A stretch of 64,000 nucleotides of DNA from Mycteria americana (taxonomy: Eukaryota > Chordata > Aves > Ciconiiformes > Ciconiidae): NCBI RefSeq assembly GCF_035582795.1, contig NC_134368.1, positions 41,097,501 to 41,161,500 on the forward strand, written 5' to 3'. Below, piece by piece: positions 1 to 10,690 of this stretch. The notes beneath the pieces were generated by a model. The model had not been told where the DNA came from, did no database searches, and worked only from the letters and a program-made list of their open reading frames with translations. A program made the position numbers and the translations under genes. The stretch's first letter is position 1, and the number at the start of each line of letters is the position of its first letter.

Positions 1-684
1 CTTTGGTGGGTTTGGGGAGTGCATGGAAGAAGATAAGCCAGAGTCCTGGAAGGAGCCCTCTCCTGATACTTGTGCTCCTTCCTTTAGTATTATTAGCCCT
101 CACAAATTTGCCTAGTTTCTCTCCTCATTTTCTCACACTGGGAATGTTCAGTTAACCAGTGAGGTGACAAGCTTGGTATTAAAACAGCGAGCCTGTACTA
201 TTACCTTTGTCTCCATCCTGTGAAATATCATTCCAACCTGGAGATTAAAACTACAGAAGAAAATGGCAAACAATTCTCACATTTAATACGGAGTTTGCAT
301 TCTCAGCAGAGCTGCAGAGAGAAGGTCCCCCTTATCCCATTACTACACAAAATGTAGATTTTTCTCTATCAATGAAAGAAGCTAAGTGCAATGACTTTTG
401 AAAATTGTTTACTGCCCAGATGTTAATGTATGCTCGTTAGTATTCCAGGTGTGTTTTGGTTTATTCAACATAGTTTAACAAGAATAATAGTAAACTGATT
501 TCAACTGAGTGCTGTGGTGAGAGGAAGACAGTAGCACAGGGACTGATCAGTTAAACTACATTATTCTCTACAGTATTCTAACCAGTAATTTTTTTTAGTA
601 TTTTAATGCAATTTCTAACTATATCCTGTTTAAAAATTTACCTTTCTTTCAATTCTGTTCTTAAATAGATTTTATATATTCTAG
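1..684 (+). other. ASB5: ASB5 intron (5' part of gene off-window)
   Basis: No coding exon is visible here. The preceding ASB5 exon, whose product should end in an ankyrin repeat just before the VN...TIDGVTPL segment, is not in this stretch and must lie left of the window. The sequence ends in the acceptor TATATTCTAG at 675-684. Confidence 0.75.
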
Positions 685-835
685 GTAAACGCTACAACGA
701 TTGATGGAGTGACACCTTTATTTAATGCATGTTCAAGAGGCAGTGCGGCATGTGCTGAGCTCCTGTTAGAGTACGGTGCCAAAGCTCAGTGGGAGTCCTG
801 TCTTCCATCACCAACTCATGAAGCAGCCAGCAGAG
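685..835 (+). CDS. ASB5: ASB5 coding exon (first in window)
   Basis: Starts in phase 0 after CTAG and ends AGAG|GTAAG, leaving one base of a Gly codon. It encodes the TIDGVTPLFNACSRG ankyrin repeat and the conserved SCLPSPTHEAASRG segment. Confidence 0.94.
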
Positions 836-3800
836 GTAAGAAATTACCTGCTGAGCAAACATGGAACAGTTGACGAATGTCTCAATAATAGTGTTAAGAA
901 ATGTGTCCGGTTTTGTCTATGAGACAGCTTACTGAAGTTGAGCAAACTCTGTCATGCTTTGTACTGACAGGTCACAGTGAATGTCTGGAGGTCCTGATAT
1001 CCTGGGGTATAGATGTTGACCAAGATCTTCCTCATTTAGGAACACCTCTGTATGTAGCATGTGTTTCACAGCAGATCCATTGTATTCGGAAGCTTCTTTA
1101 TGCAGGTATGTCATGATTTAAATAAAAATATTTCTAGTTTGTAAAATAAGCATGCTGTACTCACCTTTGAAGTGAGCTGTGCTCAATCAATGAAACTAGA
1201 ACCCTTGCAGGGCTCTACTTCTACATTTATTCTGTGATGCCTGTTTTCTTGTAAGAACTTACTGTGTCTTTCATTTTTTTGTGGCATAGCAAGCATATAA
1301 GGGAGAAAGGAAGCAAGACCAATAAGAATGGATGTTCAAAATTTTTAGCACCTACTACAGCTTTGTAGATATCATTTTCTGTAGGAAAAACAAAGGTAAA
1401 AAATCAGCTTTGAGAAAGGAATTTTATATGGTAATCATTGAGCTTTCAACAGGACTTTTTTAGCAATGTAGTCCCACCCTTTTTCATTCTTCAGCATGTT
1501 CTGATTCATCTTTTTACAAGGCACAAAGGCTGAGTTGCAGAGAGAAGAGGTAAGGTAAAAGGCATCTGATCCTAAATTTCACATTAGTTATTTAATCAAT
1601 GGGAAAGAGAGGTTGGAGGCTTACTCTGTTTCAGCACAAGTCCAGGGACACAGTCGGCATAGCTAAAGGATCATTTGCTGTGTTTCAGGTAATGACATAC
1701 AGGGCTTTGTGTCCTGCAGCACAATGAATGAAAATGTATATATGAATAATTACAGACTTGCCATCATTGCACCGGAATTGTTTTTCTAGTTAATTGCAGG
1801 TTATTTAGAGCTTAAGCAAGCAGTTGAGTTGTTTCTCGTTAAGTCAGTCTCCTTGTATGATTAACTATCCTATGTCATGATTTTTATGTTTAAGAACCAC
1901 AGAAGTATAATTAGCATATTTTGGGGTTCAAATAATACTGTATGTTAAAAACAGCAACAGAGGGGCATATTCTACATTCGTTGGTGCCCTGAAGTAGAAA
2001 AGGGTATGTAAATTGAGAATATAAGTAACTACTTATGTCAGTCTGAATTTTTTCATATTTTACCAGTTTATGAGCATGTATTAGAAATTGAAAAGCAAAT
2101 AGACAATGAAATAGACAAGAGAATGATACCGTGGAAGTATTTTCAAATTGTTAATACTGAGAACAGTGAGGTATTCAGACCTCAAATCTAATTGCTGGGC
2201 CTGTGATATTATTAAATTATTTTACCCAAATGGAAATTAAAAAGGCAAAAATTGTTGATTCGGGGAGAAAAGTTGGTACAGAAGCCAATTTTTGATCTCA
2301 CAAGATCAATAAAGCTCTCTTAAGAAGTCTGGGTTTTTATTCTGCTAGAATAGTCTAGAAAACTGTTGGGGCAAATCCAGTTTTGGGGGGACTAACAGCT
2401 TGCCTATAAGGGAAATTCTTCCCTACTAGCTAGCTCTGTTTAACTCTTGTATGGATAATTTTTTTCTTGAATATGAATGCATTACTGCAAATTAGTCCAT
2501 TTAAATTTAAAATAAATTAGCAATTCCTTATTAATACAAAAGTGTAATAATTAGAATTCTGTGGATTGGGAGAATTAATGGTTTGGGTTTTTTCCCCTAT
2601 TAGCTTTCTTGACTGTGTATTCCACCTTAATTTTAATTAAGTCCTTTATAGAAAAATCCTTGATAAAGGTTGGATGGGATGGGAATCTATTTCAAGCCCT
2701 TTGCCAGCTTCAACCCATGAGAAACTATAAAGCAACCAAGTTAGATTCCTTCTTGAGTCGGTGTACTTACAAAAATATAAATACTAAACTTCAGTTTAGT
2801 GATACTTTTTAAAGCCTTAAATAAGGAAAGTATAAGTTTATGTAGTGCAAGTTTTCTTAAACATGTACAAAATGTACTTTTTTATAATTAGAGCAACCAT
2901 GATGCTCACATGACCTAATTTGATTTTTCTTTTCCTTCTTTTTATAAAGTATTTTCCTTTAAAATCTCGTTGTGCTTGGGTAATAGAACCTAGGATAAGT
3001 GTATGGGTTCAGAAAAAGACACCGATATGATTAGCTGTAGTGCTATGCAATAAAATTAATAAAGTGGCTAAATTCACTGTGGCGTTCTAGGACAGCGGGG
3101 GTTTTTTGTTTGTTTTGTAACATCATCTTTACTCAATGATGATTTTAATTAATCTCTTCTTACGTCTCTCTGTGTGCATCTACCCACCAGGTGCCAATGT
3201 GCAGAAAGGAAAGCATTTGGAAACCCCACTCCATGCTGCTGCCCAGCATTCTAGTACAGAGATCGTAAACTTACTCCTTGAATTTGGGGCAGACATAAAT
3301 GCCAAAAATACAGATTTTGAGAGGCCTGTTGATTTAGCTGCTCCAAGCAGTTTAGTGGAGAGACTGCTGCTCCTCCATGAAGGTAAGTTTTACATGTGTG
3401 TTTTTGCAACTATAACTTGTATTCTTAAAAAAACCCCCAACAAACAAACAAAACAACCCACCCCACCAAAAAAACCCCAACAGCCCAAACAACCCATGTT
3501 ATAGAAGCTCACATCGTGCTTTATGAAATGAATATATTAACATTCAGGTAAATTCCTTTCTAACTATAAAAACACCCAGTAATATTTAGTCTCAGGCCAG
3601 AGCCTGTTGACCAAGCAGCATCAGAATCTATACAAGCCGAAAATGTATCATCTTATGTTTATCGGGTGTTTACACAATTAGACATTAAAGCTACATTTTT
3701 AGTGGCTGTTGCAGACCTTGTTAAAAAGAAACAGAATACTTAAATTTCAGATGAAAAATATATTTAGTTTTGGCCAGTTGTCCCAATATTTTTAAAAATA

Positions 3801-4917
3801 TATTTTTAAGTGAATATAAAGCTCTTTATTTTGATTGTAGGCAAAAAGTATAATAAGTTTCATTTTCTAAATTTTCTTTACTGAATTATAACTACCTGAG
3901 AAATAGGAGTCGGCACTTAAGAGTCCCTTAAGACTCTGAAAGGTCTGTTGCCTGAGAGAGAGAGAGAGAGAATATCCCAAAGGGAACTGGTTTTGTGCAG
4001 ACTGACCTATGTAGAGCGTAAAAATAAGCCACAAGACAAAGGTGGGAAATAAGGAGAGAAACCATTGCAATAACCGTGGGCATCTCTTCAGAGGTGAACT
4101 GGCCAGTAGCATTGATTAATGTTTTCCTCCAGAAAACATCTCTGAATGCTGTTAAAAAAAAAAAAAAACTCTAAAACCCCTCTACCACAAAATTACCAAG
4201 GTTAGTAGGATTTTTAAAAGCCACAGCAAAGATGTAAAAAAAAAAAAGAATTGGCATGAAACACGTATGGGTTTATTGCCCAGAGAAATACAGCAATGTG
4301 TTCATTTTGAGAGAGTGAGGGGGCGTAGCAGGACAAAGGCATTATTGTGAGCTAGTAAGACCACTAAATGTGGTCCAGGACCTCGGGGTATTTTGCCTGG
4401 TTATTCTTCTTGCCGTGACGCATTGGTAGTGCAGCTTATGGTGCTGTAGTATGTATTTCACCTGTTCTATGAATAAACAAAACCCCAAACCTGCAGTTTT
4501 TAAAGTTGTTGACATCAGATATTTTCTGGGAGCATATTTTTAATTTAAAAACACAAATTATTTGCTGACCTGACCTTGCTTTTTTGAGTATTTCCCTGAT
4601 GATTAATAAGATTTCTTTGAGGGCAAAAAGGCAATGAAGGAAAAGGAAGGAAGGAAAAGGACAAATTTGTGAAATGTGAAATTTTTTTTTTTTTTTTTTT
4701 AGAAATCCCATTATTGTGCAAGACTGTTGTAAAACAAAATACTGGCTTTTATAGTTGTATGATTAAACTTCTTTCCTTTTTGTTTGCAGCCACACCATCT
4801 TCTCTTTGTCAGCTCTGCCGACTATGTATCCGAAATTACATAGGAAGAGCTAGACTGCATCTTGTCCCACAGCTCCAGTTGCCAACAATACTGAAGAATT
4901 TCTTACAGTATAGATAA
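685..4917 (+). CDS. ASB5: ASB5, ankyrin repeat and SOCS box protein 5 (3' four exons)
   Basis: Substrate-recognition subunit of a Cullin-5/Elongin B-C E3 ubiquitin ligase (family role). Coding exons are 685-835, 971-1105, 3191-3382 and 4790-4917, joined by GT-AG introns in consistent phase to give 201 residues plus a TAA stop. Mammalian ASB5 is about 329 residues, so roughly its first 128 are off-window. The product shows ankyrin repeats (TPLFNACSRG, TPLYVACVSQ, TPLHAAAQHS motifs) and then a C-terminal SOCS box. That box has a BC-box-like LCRLCIRNYIG and a Cul5-box-like LQLP, and the protein ends FLQYR. ASB9 and ASB11 are the closest alternatives, but the C-terminus and the neighbouring WDR17 point to ASB5. 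No frameshift or stop was seen. Confidence 0.95.
971..1105 (+). CDS. ASB5: ASB5 coding exon
   Basis: 135-nt exon between acceptor TGACAG and donor GTATGT. It encodes the repeat around ECLEVLISWGIDVDQ and GTPLYVACVSQQ. Both ends are phase 1, so the exon is symmetric. Confidence 0.95.
3191..3382 (+). CDS. ASB5: ASB5 coding exon
   Basis: 192-nt exon between acceptor CCACCAG and donor GTAAGT, phase 1 at both ends. It encodes two ankyrin units (TPLHAAAQHSSTEIVNLLLE and the following FGADINAKNTD segment) and ends LLLLHE. Confidence 0.95.
4790..4917 (+). CDS. ASB5: ASB5 terminal coding exon, SOCS box
   Basis: Acceptor TTTGCAG at 4783-4789. The exon completes an Ala codon, encodes the SOCS box and stops with TAA at 4915-4917. 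The BC box (LCQLCRLCIRNYIG) and the downstream LQLP motif are both intact, so the ligase-docking module looks functional. Confidence 0.95.
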
Positions 4918-5386
4918 CATAGTAATTAACTTTTAGAAACTTGAATAACAAGTACTTTTTCTTCTTTCTGTTTATTGTATGTTTTCTCTAAAGAACTGCT
5001 GGGCGGAAAAAAAGCCTTTTGCATATTACTTCAAAAAAATATATATCTTTGACAACTGGTGTTGGTATATAATAATAATTGGGAGCCATTCAGCAACTGG
5101 TACCAAGGTGCTAATAAGGCTGAATTGAATAGGTGTGCTGATGCTCTGGGAAATGATTGTATAGCTTTAGCTTAACACTTACTAAATAGCTTTAGTGCTG
5201 TTAATATTAGTTGTATTTATACTTTTAAAATCTATTTGACACATGTGAACCACAAAGAGTTTCTTCATTATTATTTGTTAAGTTGGTCCATTTGGAGTCA
5301 CTATTTTATGTGTTTTTAAATTTCTATTGTTTGTGTACCTAAAAATACTTGGTGATAGGTGCACTATGTACATTGATAAAAATAAA
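4918..5386 (+). promoter_or_regulatory. ASB5: ASB5 3' UTR with AATAAA signal
   Basis: AT-rich sequence directly follows the stop. A canonical AATAAA at 5381-5386 is a reasonable polyadenylation signal; an ATTAAA at about 5706 is an alternative. The true 3' end cannot be set without transcript data. Confidence 0.4.
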
Positions 5387-7742
5387 ACAAATAGATGTCA
5401 ATTTTTCTTCTTTTTCTTTATACAGACAATTCATTAATGACAATGAGAAACTCCCTTTATTCTGCTTCACTGCCCGTGCTGTGAATTGGAATTATGCTGC
5501 TGTGAACATAATCACAATTTTTTCAGCCATGCACAGTTTATAGATTCTCTGTTTATTAGTACAATTAGCAACTTTAAAAATTCCAGAGGAATAGTCCTCA
5601 AAAGCCTTAATACTGAGATATTTTTGATCTCCTCTTGTAAAACAGAATTATCTGGGCTTTTTCCTTATCTTTTCATAACAGTGCTGTATCACAACTCATG
5701 GGCACATTAAATAATTATTTGCCTCAGAGAAAGGCATATATTATTGTATAGTATTTGTGAGGTTTCTAAAGGCGTATCGTGGAGACGTGGATACTGAATC
5801 TTCAACCTCATGTTCAGGAGGTGGATGCAAGGCTCCAGAAATACATCCGTTCCCTGTATCAGGACAGGTATCACTCTGAAAAGGACATTATTTCTCTTGC
5901 TGTCTAGTTTATAAACAATTATCCAGCTCCAAAAAATCATGTTGCAGAATCCCAGAATGCTGTAGCAGGCATTTCTGTGATCTCGTTGAAATGTTATTGT
6001 TCAACTCTCTAGCCAGAGATGGAATGCTGACACCCCCAAGAGACATTAGAAAACCCAAAGGATTTCTGCCTCGCTCATGCCCTTGCATGGTGATGATTAC
6101 CAGTCATGTCAGAAAAGGTGATCTGTCTACTTCATCGAAATACAGCGCTCCTTCTCTCAAGTCTTTTCATTTGGTCTTCCTTTGAGAACAGATTACTTCC
6201 TCGGTGACTGATACTCAATTCCTGCAAGCCAAAGCATGAGACACCTGAAAATGTACCACTTGCCCTTGGTGATTCACCCTCTTCCATTCCTTTTCAGTGA
6301 CTCCTTCCAGTATTTACGTTCCTACTGGAAAGATGCTCAGTGAGGAACTAACTATAGAGGAAGTTTTCACGAAGAGGAATGCTTACTCAGTTGCTAAATT
6401 ATATCCACCTAATAAAAATGCAGCTCTCTGACACTTGCCCTTGTTAAAAGTAATCTTAATTTGCTTCTGTTCCCTGCAGAAACTCTAGTGAGGGCCGCCT
6501 CTTCTAGTGGAGTCCCTGTAAAAGTCAGTCAGATGCAAGTAAGAGGAACTGCTTAGGAGTCCATACTGTACGTACTGTGTAATGGAGCGAGTTGGGTGGT
6601 TTTGGTTTTCATCCAGAAACTTGTAACTTGTGTTTTTATGTACCCCACCACTATTGTGTATTACTTCAAGAAACAAGGAAGTGCCAAGTCAGCCATGGCA
6701 CTGTTGAACTTTTCTATGTAGAATGAGATAATTTAGACCCTCGCCTTCAGGTGTGCGCAGCGCTTTTCAGGTTTGAGTCGGGGAAAAGTGTCATAAAAAA
6801 AGCGCACTCTCATGTTCTATACAATAAGATGAGTTCTCGGCAAGCATGGCTCTTCTGCAAAACACCCGTTCGAAACAAAACTAGATGATGTTAGAAGTTT
6901 TGCTGAGTCACATCAGAGTCCAAGCCATCTCATCGCAAATAGGCGTGTTCATGCTCTCGTGGCATTTGCGATGTCTGTTCCCGCCATTCCCACTGACCCT
7001 TGCTGTCACTCAAAGAGCAAACAAGACCATCTTAGGAGTTTACAGGTATTTGGTACTACTTTCTCTTTAACTCTGTAGAATGGTAGACTAGCCGGAAGAG
7101 TAATCCAGAACTAGTTTACAGTAATATTATGACTTCAATCTCAGGCAATATGCAGCTCTGGACATAATCTTTAATCTTTTGCTACCAGATAATTATGTGA
7201 AAATAGAGGCACTTTGGCTAGCTGAGCCAAGTTGGATGGGCATCGCTTCTGTTACTATGTAACAGGAACAAACAAAATAGGGAATGGATGTTGTTGCCCT
7301 GGCAGGACTCTGCACTGGAACAGGTCTCTGGCAGATCAGACCACGCTAATGCCACGTACCAAAAATACACAGTAATGAAATACCTGACATGAGTGTTTGG
7401 TAAAATTCTTTCCAAAAAATGATCCTTTATTTAGCCAGAAATGAAAAAGGCTTGTTATTGTTCTCATTGTGTGGGGACCCCACTACAACGGGGCTCTGGT
7501 GGGCTGAATTCTTCGTATGCAATAAATGTTAAGTAATGTATTAAAATATTAGGAACCAGGATCTGAAACAGACATTGAACCATGTCAGAGCACCGTTAAA
7601 GACTACTACTCCACACCCGAGTTCTTTGCTGGCTGAGGTATCTCTTACTATAGGAATTATTATATCAGCACAAACCTATCATAAGACATTTTCAGAAAGA
7701 AAATTGTAGTGCAGTATCTCAATTCTGCAAAGAAATCCAGCT
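5387..7742. other. Intergenic, ASB5 to SPATA4
   Basis: About 2.3 kb with no coding exon, RNA gene or recognisable interspersed repeat. The short open frames here have no family resemblance. The right end rises sharply into a GC-rich island. Confidence 0.55.
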
Positions 7743-8152
7743 GTGAAATCCTGCAGCCTTGCTGCCACTGCACTCGGCAGCCACAGGCGGCATACGAGGT
7801 TTCCCGTGCGTTTACCGCCGGGCCGGCCCCCGCCGCTGCCCGCCGCCAGTCTGCCCGGGCCGCGGGGAGAGCGGGCACCTCCGCCCGCCCCCGGGGGCCG
7901 CTCGGCAGCGGCTCCGCCGGGCCCGGCGCCGCCCGCAGCCCTGCCCGCCCTGCCCGCCCTGCCGGCCCGCGGAGCGGGGCCGGGGCCAGCGCCGCCCGTT
8001 GCCTCGCTAGGGCCGCTGCCGGCAGGCGGCGAGGGCTCTGGGCGGGCGCGGCTCTGCGCCGGCACGGCTTCCCCGCGGCCGGGGCTGCCCCGCACCGCGC
8101 TGCGCTGCCTGCGGAGCCTCGACCTCTCCCTCTGCCCCAGGCACGACGGCAG
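7743..8152 (+). pseudogene. SPATA4: SPATA4 exon 1
   Basis: Open throughout in the frame of the ATG at 7743. The last ~25 residues (ALRCLRSLDLSLCPRHDG) match the start of the SPATA4 CH-like domain. The exon ends GGCAG|GTGCGC and leaves AG of an Arg codon, which exon 2 completes. The upstream Pro/Ala/Gly-rich part has no recognisable counterpart and may be UTR. Confidence 0.65.
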
Positions 8153-8420
8153 GTGCGCCGCGCCGCGCCCGGGGGCCGGGGGCCGGGGGGCCGGAGCCGG
8201 TGCCGGTGCCAGCGCCAGCGCCCCCTTGTGCTGCCTCGGCAGGGACGTCGCCAAGGGCTGCGCGGTGGCGGAGGGCTGTGCCGCTGCTGCCCCGCGGACA
8301 TCCGGAGCCGCGCCGGCGGGCAGGGAGGGAGGGGAGCTCGCTGCCGCCAAGCCCGCTGGGGGGTCGGCTCGGGCGGCCGTTGGGGCGGGGGGCGGGGTGC
8401 CGGCCTCAACCCTGGCATTT
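7790..8420. promoter_or_regulatory. SPATA4: CpG island over SPATA4 promoter and first exons
   Basis: A very GC- and CpG-rich block of about 630 bp in otherwise AT-rich DNA, overlapping SPATA4 exons 1 and 2. It is the only such island in the window and is the probable SPATA4 promoter region. The composition also explains the long overlapping open frames on both strands here. Confidence 0.7.
8243..8378 (+). pseudogene. SPATA4: SPATA4 exon 2 with 1-nt deletion
   Basis: Follows a 90-bp GC-rich intron (8153-8242, GT...CGGCAG). The first codons read DVAKGCAVAE, matching the family's RDFSNGFLIAE block. From about 8271 similarity continues only in another frame (GLCRCCPADI against the family's IFCIYYPWEL), implying one lost base. 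The right boundary is uncertain; possible GT donors are at 8363, 8379 and 8397. Confidence 0.6.
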
Positions 8421-8658
8421 GGACTTCCCGCTCCACACGAATGAGAGGTTTAGAACGTAAACACCCAGGCTAAGCAGTTGCTTTCGGCGGTATTTGGCTT
8501 ATTTTTGTATTTGTACAAATTAGGTCTTAGTACTGAAAGCCTCTCTGGGCGAATTAAAGGGATTTTGGGGGCAACAAGAAATCTCAGTTTGGATAACAAA
8601 ACCGTACAGGCATCTTCTTCACACCTGCTCATGCCCAAAACTTTTTTCCGTTGCATAG

Positions 8659-8782
8659 TTTTTTGCGAAACAGAAGCTGAACCGCGCCCAGAGCTGACAG
8701 AGGGAACAAGTCACTGTAAGCCAGAGCGGGAGCAGCGCTGGTGCAGGACATCTGACATCTACGCAACGCTAACTAATAGAGC
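8659..8782 (+). pseudogene. SPATA4: SPATA4 exon 3 with indels
   Basis: Acceptor GCATAG at 8653-8658. Similarity to SPATA4 moves through the frames. FFAKQKLN (8659-8682) is followed after a lost base by PELTEGTSHCK (8688-8720). After a second lost base comes AGAALVQDI (8726-8752). After the tandem heptamer GACATCT at 8747-8760 comes IYATLTNR (8757-8780). The donor GC|GTGAGC is intact, and the leftover GC joins the A of exon 4 in the expected phase. Confidence 0.72.
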
Positions 8783-9014
8783 GTGAGCTGGGGATGTCTA
8801 CAGGCGGTCTTGTCGCTGTTCATCTTGAGCACTGACCTATTACTCAGTATCTTTCACATCTTACCCTGATTTGGCAAGAAATAGCACAGTCATAAATGAA
8901 AAATGTGTTTTAAAGTGAAATTTGACTCTGGAAGAAGAGTTTGAGAAGCTTTAACCTAGCTGATTGAGCTCACAGGCCTGGATATCAACTGCTGCGTGAC
9001 TCCCGTCAGCTTGA

Positions 9015-9087
9015 CCAAATACCTTTGACCAAAGGTATTTGGCTTCAGCTTTTCCCTTCAGCTTGACCAAATACCTTTGGTCAAGCT
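9015..9087. repeat. Two adjacent perfect hairpins
   Basis: The first has arms CCAAATACCTTT (9015-9026) and AAAGGTATTTGG (9031-9042) with a 4-nt loop. The second has arms AGCTTGACCAAA (9060-9071) and TTTGGTCAAGCT (9076-9087) with loop TACC. They share a 21-bp direct repeat, CAGCTTGACCAAATACCTTTG, at 9007 and 9059. They lie in the intron before SPATA4 exon 4. Confidence 0.85.
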
Positions 9088-9220
9088 ATTTAAGATGATT
9101 GTTTATTGGTTTCCCTGTTTTCAAAATGAAAGTAATTTTATGGAACTGTGAGAACTAAATAACTAATATCTTTTTTTTTTTTAATGTAATCAATTCCTGA
9201 ACACTTTTTTTTTCCTTCAG

Positions 9221-9462
9221 AACTAAAAAACTTCAGGACAGGGAGGTTGATTTTACTGAATACTGTTATCAGGCACAGTTACCCATGGTCGCCAAATCAA
9301 CAGCTTCAAAGGCTATCAAGAGTAACATCAGGCTAACAGAAATAATGATGGAGCCCAGTATTAACATAAAAATAGACAGAAGGTTAATGCCATCGAGAAT
9401 GAGAATGCAAGAAAGGGAAGAGAAGCCATGCAAATGTTTTTGTTGGTGGTTTTTATTTTCCT
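9221..9462 (+). pseudogene. SPATA4: SPATA4 exon 4 (right end uncertain)
   Basis: Acceptor TTTCCTTCAG at 9211-9220. The frame is open to a stop at 9463. It encodes DFTEYCYQAQLP and KSTASKAIKSNIRLTEI, clearly like the SPATA4 segment DFVNFTDYSYQMRLP. Similarity fades after about 9357, and I cannot place a strong donor, so the exon may end anywhere from 9357 to about 9430. Confidence 0.75.
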
Positions 9463-9989
9463 AAAAAGCAGAAGAGCAGGACAGAGCTTGGGACAGTCGT
9501 ATTTTACCACAGCTGTGGTGCTGAGTGTCAGAATGACAACCGAAGGCAGCGAGCAGCAGGCCTCCTTCGGTTGCCTTTGTCTTGCTTGCCTAAACAAGCT
9601 TGGGGAGTACCATTAGAACTGTACGGGTGATAACATGAATTGGGTCATGCGTGCGGTCTCCTGAATTTTTCCCAGTGTTTCATAATGTTTGATGACTGCT
9701 GTGTGGCTACGTTCAACATTCCTTGCATAGTGTATCAGTGTTATGCTACTGGAGTAAAATTTAAATTTAATAAATAGCACTTCCACCATTCACATGTTTT
9801 TGATAAATACTCGCCTCTGCTACTCCTTATTACTGAAAGAAGCTGCTAAGTTCCTTAGCTCTTCTTGGCTGACTCATTATACCTATAGTAGAGATATTAT
9901 AACTTGTCACTGATATTCTTTGAAGAAATAAATGGCTCTGGGTTCAAGGGGATAGCAGTGGCTGTTGTATAGTGTCCTTGTAGGCAAAT

Positions 9990-10690
9990 TACCGAGACAT
10001 AGAGTGGATAAGTGGTTGATGAGGAGGATGGAAAACTGGCTGGACTGTCGTATGCAAAGGGCTGTGATCAAAGGGTTGTAGATGATGTCCAGCTGATGGC
10101 CGGTTACAAGTGATCTCCCTTAGGGATCACTTCTTGGGCCAGTATTGCTTAATGTCTTTATTAATGCCCTGGGACAATGGGATGAAGGACACACAGAGCA
10201 AAGAGGGGAGTGACTTGCACGCTGGAGGTCCCTCCAGGTTCAGAGGGACTTCAACAGGCTGGAGAAATGGGCTCACCGGACATGACACTCAGCAAAGACA
10301 AAGTCCGGCACTGGGGATGCCGTAGCCCATGCACCGCTACAGGCTGCAGCCAGCCGGCTAGAAAGGAGCTTTGCACAAAAGGACGTAGGGCTTCCTGACG
10401 GACAACAAGTTGAACTTGCAGCAGTGGGGGCCAGCAGCACCTTGGGCTGTGTTAGGTAGTAAGGGTGTGATATGCCAGCACTTTTGGAAGTGATTCTGGT
10501 CCTCTTTATGGCACTTGTGAGACTGCAGCTGGAGTACTGCCCTCAGTGTTGGACCACCCAGTACAAAACATACATTAACACACTGGAGCGAGTCCAGGAA
10601 GGGCCACCAAGGTGGTTTTAGTGAGCTGATGTACAAGAACTGGCTGAGAGGACTGGGTTTGTTCAGCCTTAAGAAGAGCAGGTGAAGTGA
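9990..10690 (+). mobile_element. CR1 LINE fragment, degraded
   Basis: Sense-strand remnant of the 3' half of a CR1 non-LTR retrotransposon. It contains degenerate reverse-transcriptase-region text (TGGGATCACTTCTTGGGCC-like, GAGTACTGCC, CTGGAGCGAGTCCAG) ending in the region encoding GLFSLKKSR-like residues. Many stops and frameshifts are present, both ends are truncated and no 3' tail was seen. It sits within the SPATA4 interval. Confidence 0.85.

Noticed and set aside
7660-8473. Several overlapping open frames of 200-258 codons on both strands of the GC-rich island
   Set aside because: Stop codons are rare by composition alone. Only the + frame ending at 8152 shows family similarity (SPATA4 exon 1).
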